Source: Notamacropus eugenii
Taxonomy: Eukaryota; Chordata; Mammalia; Diprotodontia; Macropodidae
Direction of reading: 5' to 3'
Length of the DNA: 64,000 bases
Assembly: GCF_028372415.1 (NCBI RefSeq)
Contig: NC_092872.1
Location: 279,809,206 to 279,873,205 of the forward strand
Shown here: positions 60,426-64,000 of the stretch, piece by piece
How the letters are laid out: the number at the start of each line of letters is the position of its first letter
Numbering within the stretch: position 1 is the first letter of the stretch
Notes under the pieces: model-generated
Told to the model about the DNA's origin: nothing
The model's input: only the letters and a program-made list of their open reading frames with translations
Databases searched by the model: none
Made by a program: the position numbers and the translations under genes

Positions 60426-60482
60426 TGTACATGCACACACACGTACACACGCACATATGCACATACAAACACATACATACAC
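60367..60482. repeat. (AC)n microsatellite with compound tail
   Basis: About 27 perfect AC units (60367-60420) followed by interrupted ACAC/GCACATAC units. Confidence 0.98.
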
Positions 60483-61879
60483 TCAATTGATCAAGGCAGT
60501 AACCAAACTATTTCCCCTTGTATACTTCTTTGTCATTTACTTCTGTGTATTTTAAAGAAATTCCTTTTTTTAGTATCTGTCACAACCTACCACTCATCTA
60601 CCTTCACAGCCCTCCTCTGAGTAGACACTCTTCCTTGCAACAATGTGTGTGGTGCAGTAGAGCAAAGGCCTCTGTGGGCCATGCTAGGAACACTTGACAT
60701 TGGGCTTCTTGGGCTCCTCACTTCTTGATCAAGAGCAGGGAGGCATGTTTCATCTAAAGTCACTACCTCACATGGTAGCCATGTTCTGTACATTTGTCTA
60801 CAGGCATTTGAGGCCATTGGCTTTAGTTTGGGATTTGGTTTATGGAAATTTCTGACCTCTTTTTTTTTTTTTCATATGTCAGCCCCTTTCTGTGGTATCT
60901 TCCTTAGTGGTTATATGCAGGCTGTTTTTCCCCCTTCCTTCCTTTCTGGTTAAAGCAAGACTCCATACCAATATGTTCTTACCATCCCTTGGTGGGTATT
61001 CCTCTATTCCTGACAACAAGTATATTACTTCTATGTAAATGATCTGTTTCACTGGCCCATATCTACCTTTCTCTTTTAAAACTCTTCCCTTTAATTTCTT
61101 TTCCAAGACTTCCTATCTTCCAATACCTAATTGAAGTGTGAGGTGAAGTGCTAGGTTCTCAACATCTATGGCAGTGGATTGTAGGAAGGTTTCAGGTACT
61201 GAGACTAGCCCATCTGATCATTATTCTAGGTCACAGTGAAGAAATTCATTAGCAGAAGGTTGATTTGACAATCTGTTTCATGAATTCTCTGCCTTTTGTG
61301 ACCTTCTTTTCATTCATTCCTAATGGCAGAAAAAGGCACAGAGGATGCTACAAATCATACCATTCTTAGAGTAGCTACTGGTAGTAATTTAATTTGACAT
61401 TCTGAAGTTGAAACTGTTTTCCAGTGACCTGGGAGTTTGAACACTCTTGGAGGAACTGACCCCTATCCTTACTGGTATGGTTGTGGTAAGTGAAATTGGA
61501 AAATATAAAGAAGTTGTAGCTTATAAGGAGGGGAAAGCTCATGGCCTTTTTAGGAGAGGTAAAGGGAGTATTTGGTAACAGTCATCTTACTGTGTGCTTA
61601 GAGACATGAAGCAAAACCATTTCATGGCATCTTTGTTTCTTCTTGAGGCAGTAGTAGAAAGAAGTGTTAACAGACATTATTCTCAAGATTAATTTAACTT
61701 ATGCATCAATAACTATTTACCAACTGCCCCCCCCCCCAAAAAAAAATGAAGAGAAAAAAACCCTTGTAGCAACCAAACAAATCCACACAGTGACCAGGTC
61801 CAAAAACATCCATCTCTTTCTGCACCTTGTATGCATCCCCTCTCTTTGAGGAGGTGGGGAACATGCATCATTCTTGGCC
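60483..61879. other. no recognised feature
   Basis: Searched by eye for further lipase exons (GHSQGTT region) without success. A 27-bp T/A-rich run is near 60860. Confidence 0.4.
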
Positions 61880-62545
61880 CTCTACTAGCATGGTTGGTCA
61901 TTGCATTGGTCAAAGTTCTTACGTCTTTCCAAGTCATTTATCTTTATACTCTTTGTCTTTGCATTACTCTCCTGGTTGTGCTTACCTCAGTCTCCATCAG
62001 TTCATACTACCCAGCATTTTCAAAAATCATTTCTGTGGTCATTTTTTCTTTTTAAAAAAAATAAATTTAAATTCATTATTGTTACATTTAAGTTCCAACC
62101 TGTTTCCTTTGTTTCCTCTTCATCTTGCACTAGTGAAGGCCACCATTTGACCCAGATACCATTGCCTGTTCATATCCTTTGACCATTTATTAATTGGGGA
62201 ACTCATTATAAATCTGACAAAGTTCTCTATATATTTGGGATATGAGACCTTTGTCTAAGAAACAGTCTATAAAAATCTTTCCCCAATTTTCTGCTTTTCT
62301 TCTAATCTTGGCTTCACTTATTTTATTTGTACAAAATCTTTTTAATTTAATGTAATCAAAATTGTTCATTTTACATTTCATAATGGTCTCTATCTCTTGC
62401 TTATTCATAAATTATTCACTTATCCATAAATTTGATAGGCAATGTGTTCTGTATTCTTGAAATTTTCTTGTAATATTTCTTTTTGTATCTAGGTCACATC
62501 CATTTTGACCTTATTGTGGTAAATGGTATAAGATATTGGTCTATA
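61880..62545 (-). mobile_element. L1 3' portion with ORF2 C terminus
   Basis: The minus-strand frame at 62190-62408 reads NNFDYIKLKRFCTNKISEAK then IRRKAENWGKIFIDCFLDKG and LISQIYRELCQIYN, homologous to the L1 ORF2 C-terminal DYIKLKSFCTAKET...WEKIFANYASDKGLISKIYKEL. Downstream antisense CTTACCTCAGTCTCCATCAG TTCATAC is also L1 3' sequence. Truncated 5'. Confidence 0.85.
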
Positions 62546-62927
62546 GCTACAGTACAACAGTACTCTATTCATGTACCTTAACGTGCTCAACCATTTCCTC
62601 TTTACTGTCACCCTCTTGGATTCTAGGTGCTTGCTTGTCTTCTCTACCCCCTCTATCTTCATCCCCTCTTCATCACCAGAAAGCTTGTTTTGTTTGCAAC
62701 TGTTCCCTCCCAGGTGTTTATCATCCTTCACACTCAACTCCCATGTTTCTCTGCGTTGAGTTTGATGTTGTTTTGTGCCAAACTCTGTGTGTGTGCGCGA
62801 TCTTCCTTTGTCCATTTCAGATAAGAGAGTGAGGTTCATCTAATATTCTCCCCACTCCTTCCTCCACATTTGTATATGCTTCTAAAGTACCCCAGTTATG
62901 AGAAATAGCAAGTTCTTCCTCCTTTCT
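62546..62927. other. no recognised feature
   Basis: C/T-rich sequence with overlapping short open frames; no gene recognised. Confidence 0.4.
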
Positions 62928-64000
62928 CTTTTTTTTTTTTATTTAACTTTTAACATTTATTTTCACAAAGTTTTGGGTTACAAATTTTCTCCCCTTTTGT
63001 CCCCTCCCCCCCCCAAACCCAAGCATTCTAATTGCCCCTGTGACCAATCTGCTCTCTCTTCTATCCTCCTTCTCTGCCCTTGTCTCCGTCTTCTCTTTTG
63101 TCCTGTAGGGCCAGATAGCTTTCTTTACCCCTTAACCTGTATTTCTTATTTCCTAGTGGTAAGAACATTACAGTTGATCCTAACACTTTGAGTTCCAACT
63201 TCTTTAGCTCCCTCCCTCTCCACCCCTTCCCTTTGGAGGACAAGCAATTCAATATAGGCCAAATCTGTGTAGTTTTGCAAATGATTTCCATACTAGTTGT
63301 GTTGTATAGGACTAACTATATTTCCCTCCATCCTATCCTGTCCCCCATTACTTCTATTCTCTTATGATCCTTTCCCTCCCCATGAGTGTCGACCTCGGAT
63401 TGCATTCTCCTCCCCATGCCCTCCCCTCTATCCTCCCCCCCACCCTGCTTGTGCCCTTGTCCCCCACTCTCCTGTATTGTGAGATAGGTTTTCCTATCAA
63501 AATGAGTGTGCATTTTGTTCTTTCCTTTAGTGGAATGTGATGAGAGTAGACCTCATGATTTTCTCTCGCCTCCCCTCTTTATCCCTCCACTAATAAGTCT
63601 TTTGCTTGCCTCTTTTATGAGAGATAATTTGCCCCATTCAATTTCTCCCTTTCTCCTCCCAATATTTCTCTCTCACTGCTTGATTTCATTTTTTTTTTGA
63701 GATATGATCCCATCCTCTTCAATTCACTCTGTGCACTCTGTCTCTATGTATGTGTGCGTGTGTGCATGTGTGTGTGTGTACTCCCACCCAGTACCCAGAT
63801 ACTGAAATGTTTCAAGAGTTATAAATATTGTCTTTCCATGTAGGAATGTAAACAATTCAACTTTAGTAAGTCCCTTATGACTTCTCTTTGCTGTTCACCT
63901 TTTCATGGATCTCTTCATTCTTGTGTTTGAAAGTCAAATTTTCTTTTCAGCTCTGGTCTTTTCATCAAGAAAACCTGAAAATCCTCCATTTCATTGAAAG
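62928..64000 (-). mobile_element. HAL1 LINE, 3' part, continues past the window
   Basis: A-rich end at 62928, 3' UTR with the same GGACAAGCAATTCAATATAG GCC and AACTTTGAGTTCCAACTTC-type landmarks as the 50872 copy, then at the right edge the ORF1 C terminus (antisense CTTTCAATGAAATGGAGG encodes FNEMEDFQVFLMKRPELKRK). ORF1 runs straight into the 3' UTR without ORF2, which defines HAL1. Confidence 0.85.

Noticed and set aside
60138-60620. 160-codon plus-strand open frame
   Set aside because: It is held open by the (AC)n tract, which reads as a Thr-His repeat; a microsatellite artefact.

Overview
The window is mammalian genomic DNA with few genes and many repeats. The repeat content points to a marsupial: tRNA-derived SINEs with RTE-type 3' ends, THER1/MIR core-SINEs, HAL1 (half-L1) LINEs that carry only ORF1, RTE/BovB-like fragments, and old L2 and L3/CR1 LINEs. 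The species cannot be told from the sequence alone.

Host gene 1 is RNLS (renalase, a flavin-dependent NAD(P)H oxidase) on the minus strand. The ATG lies at 39456 inside a CpG island. Coding exons 1-4 are 39345-39456, 38622-38727, 36550-36692 and 31922-32080. They join in consistent phase (1, 2, 1, 1), have no stops, and give about the first 173 residues, i.e. the N-terminal half of the FAD-binding fold. Everything from 31921 down to base 1 appears to be the long intron 4. No exon 5 was recognised there, so the rest of the gene should lie beyond the left edge.

Host gene 2 is a decayed acid (gastric-type) lipase on the plus strand, recognised from three exons: 45340-45451 (signal peptide), 54213-54330, and 57489-57687 (region leading to the lid). 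Exon lengths and phases match the LIPF/LIPA family and there are no frameshifts, but there are three in-frame stops and one lost splice acceptor. RNLS and the acid lipase cluster are neighbours in human, so the synteny is ancestral. A pseudogene at this position suggests local loss or duplication within the cluster.

Repeat layout. From 1 to 32 kb (RNLS intron 4) there are L2, MIR/THER1 and marsupial SINEs, two hAT-type DNA transposons with 8-bp target duplications, L3/CR1 and RTE fragments, and a 1.7-kb L1 split by a SINE. From 32 to 40 kb are RNLS introns 1-3 and the promoter. The region 40-64 kb is the lipase pseudogene and its flank. It contains a decayed 4.8-kb L1 (46.0-50.8 kb) carrying an L2 segment, a 3.2-kb HAL1 with a doubled 5' end inside one 15-bp target duplication (50872-54049), a minus-strand L1 3' end, and a second HAL1 that runs off the right edge.

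The most informative observations are: a LINE 3' fragment inserted four bases into RNLS intron 3, so that the working exon-3 splice donor lies inside its target-site duplication; the doubled-5'-end HAL1; and the stop-bearing lipase exons. I saw no sign of a novel multi-gene system. This is an ordinary vertebrate locus with some good insertion archaeology.
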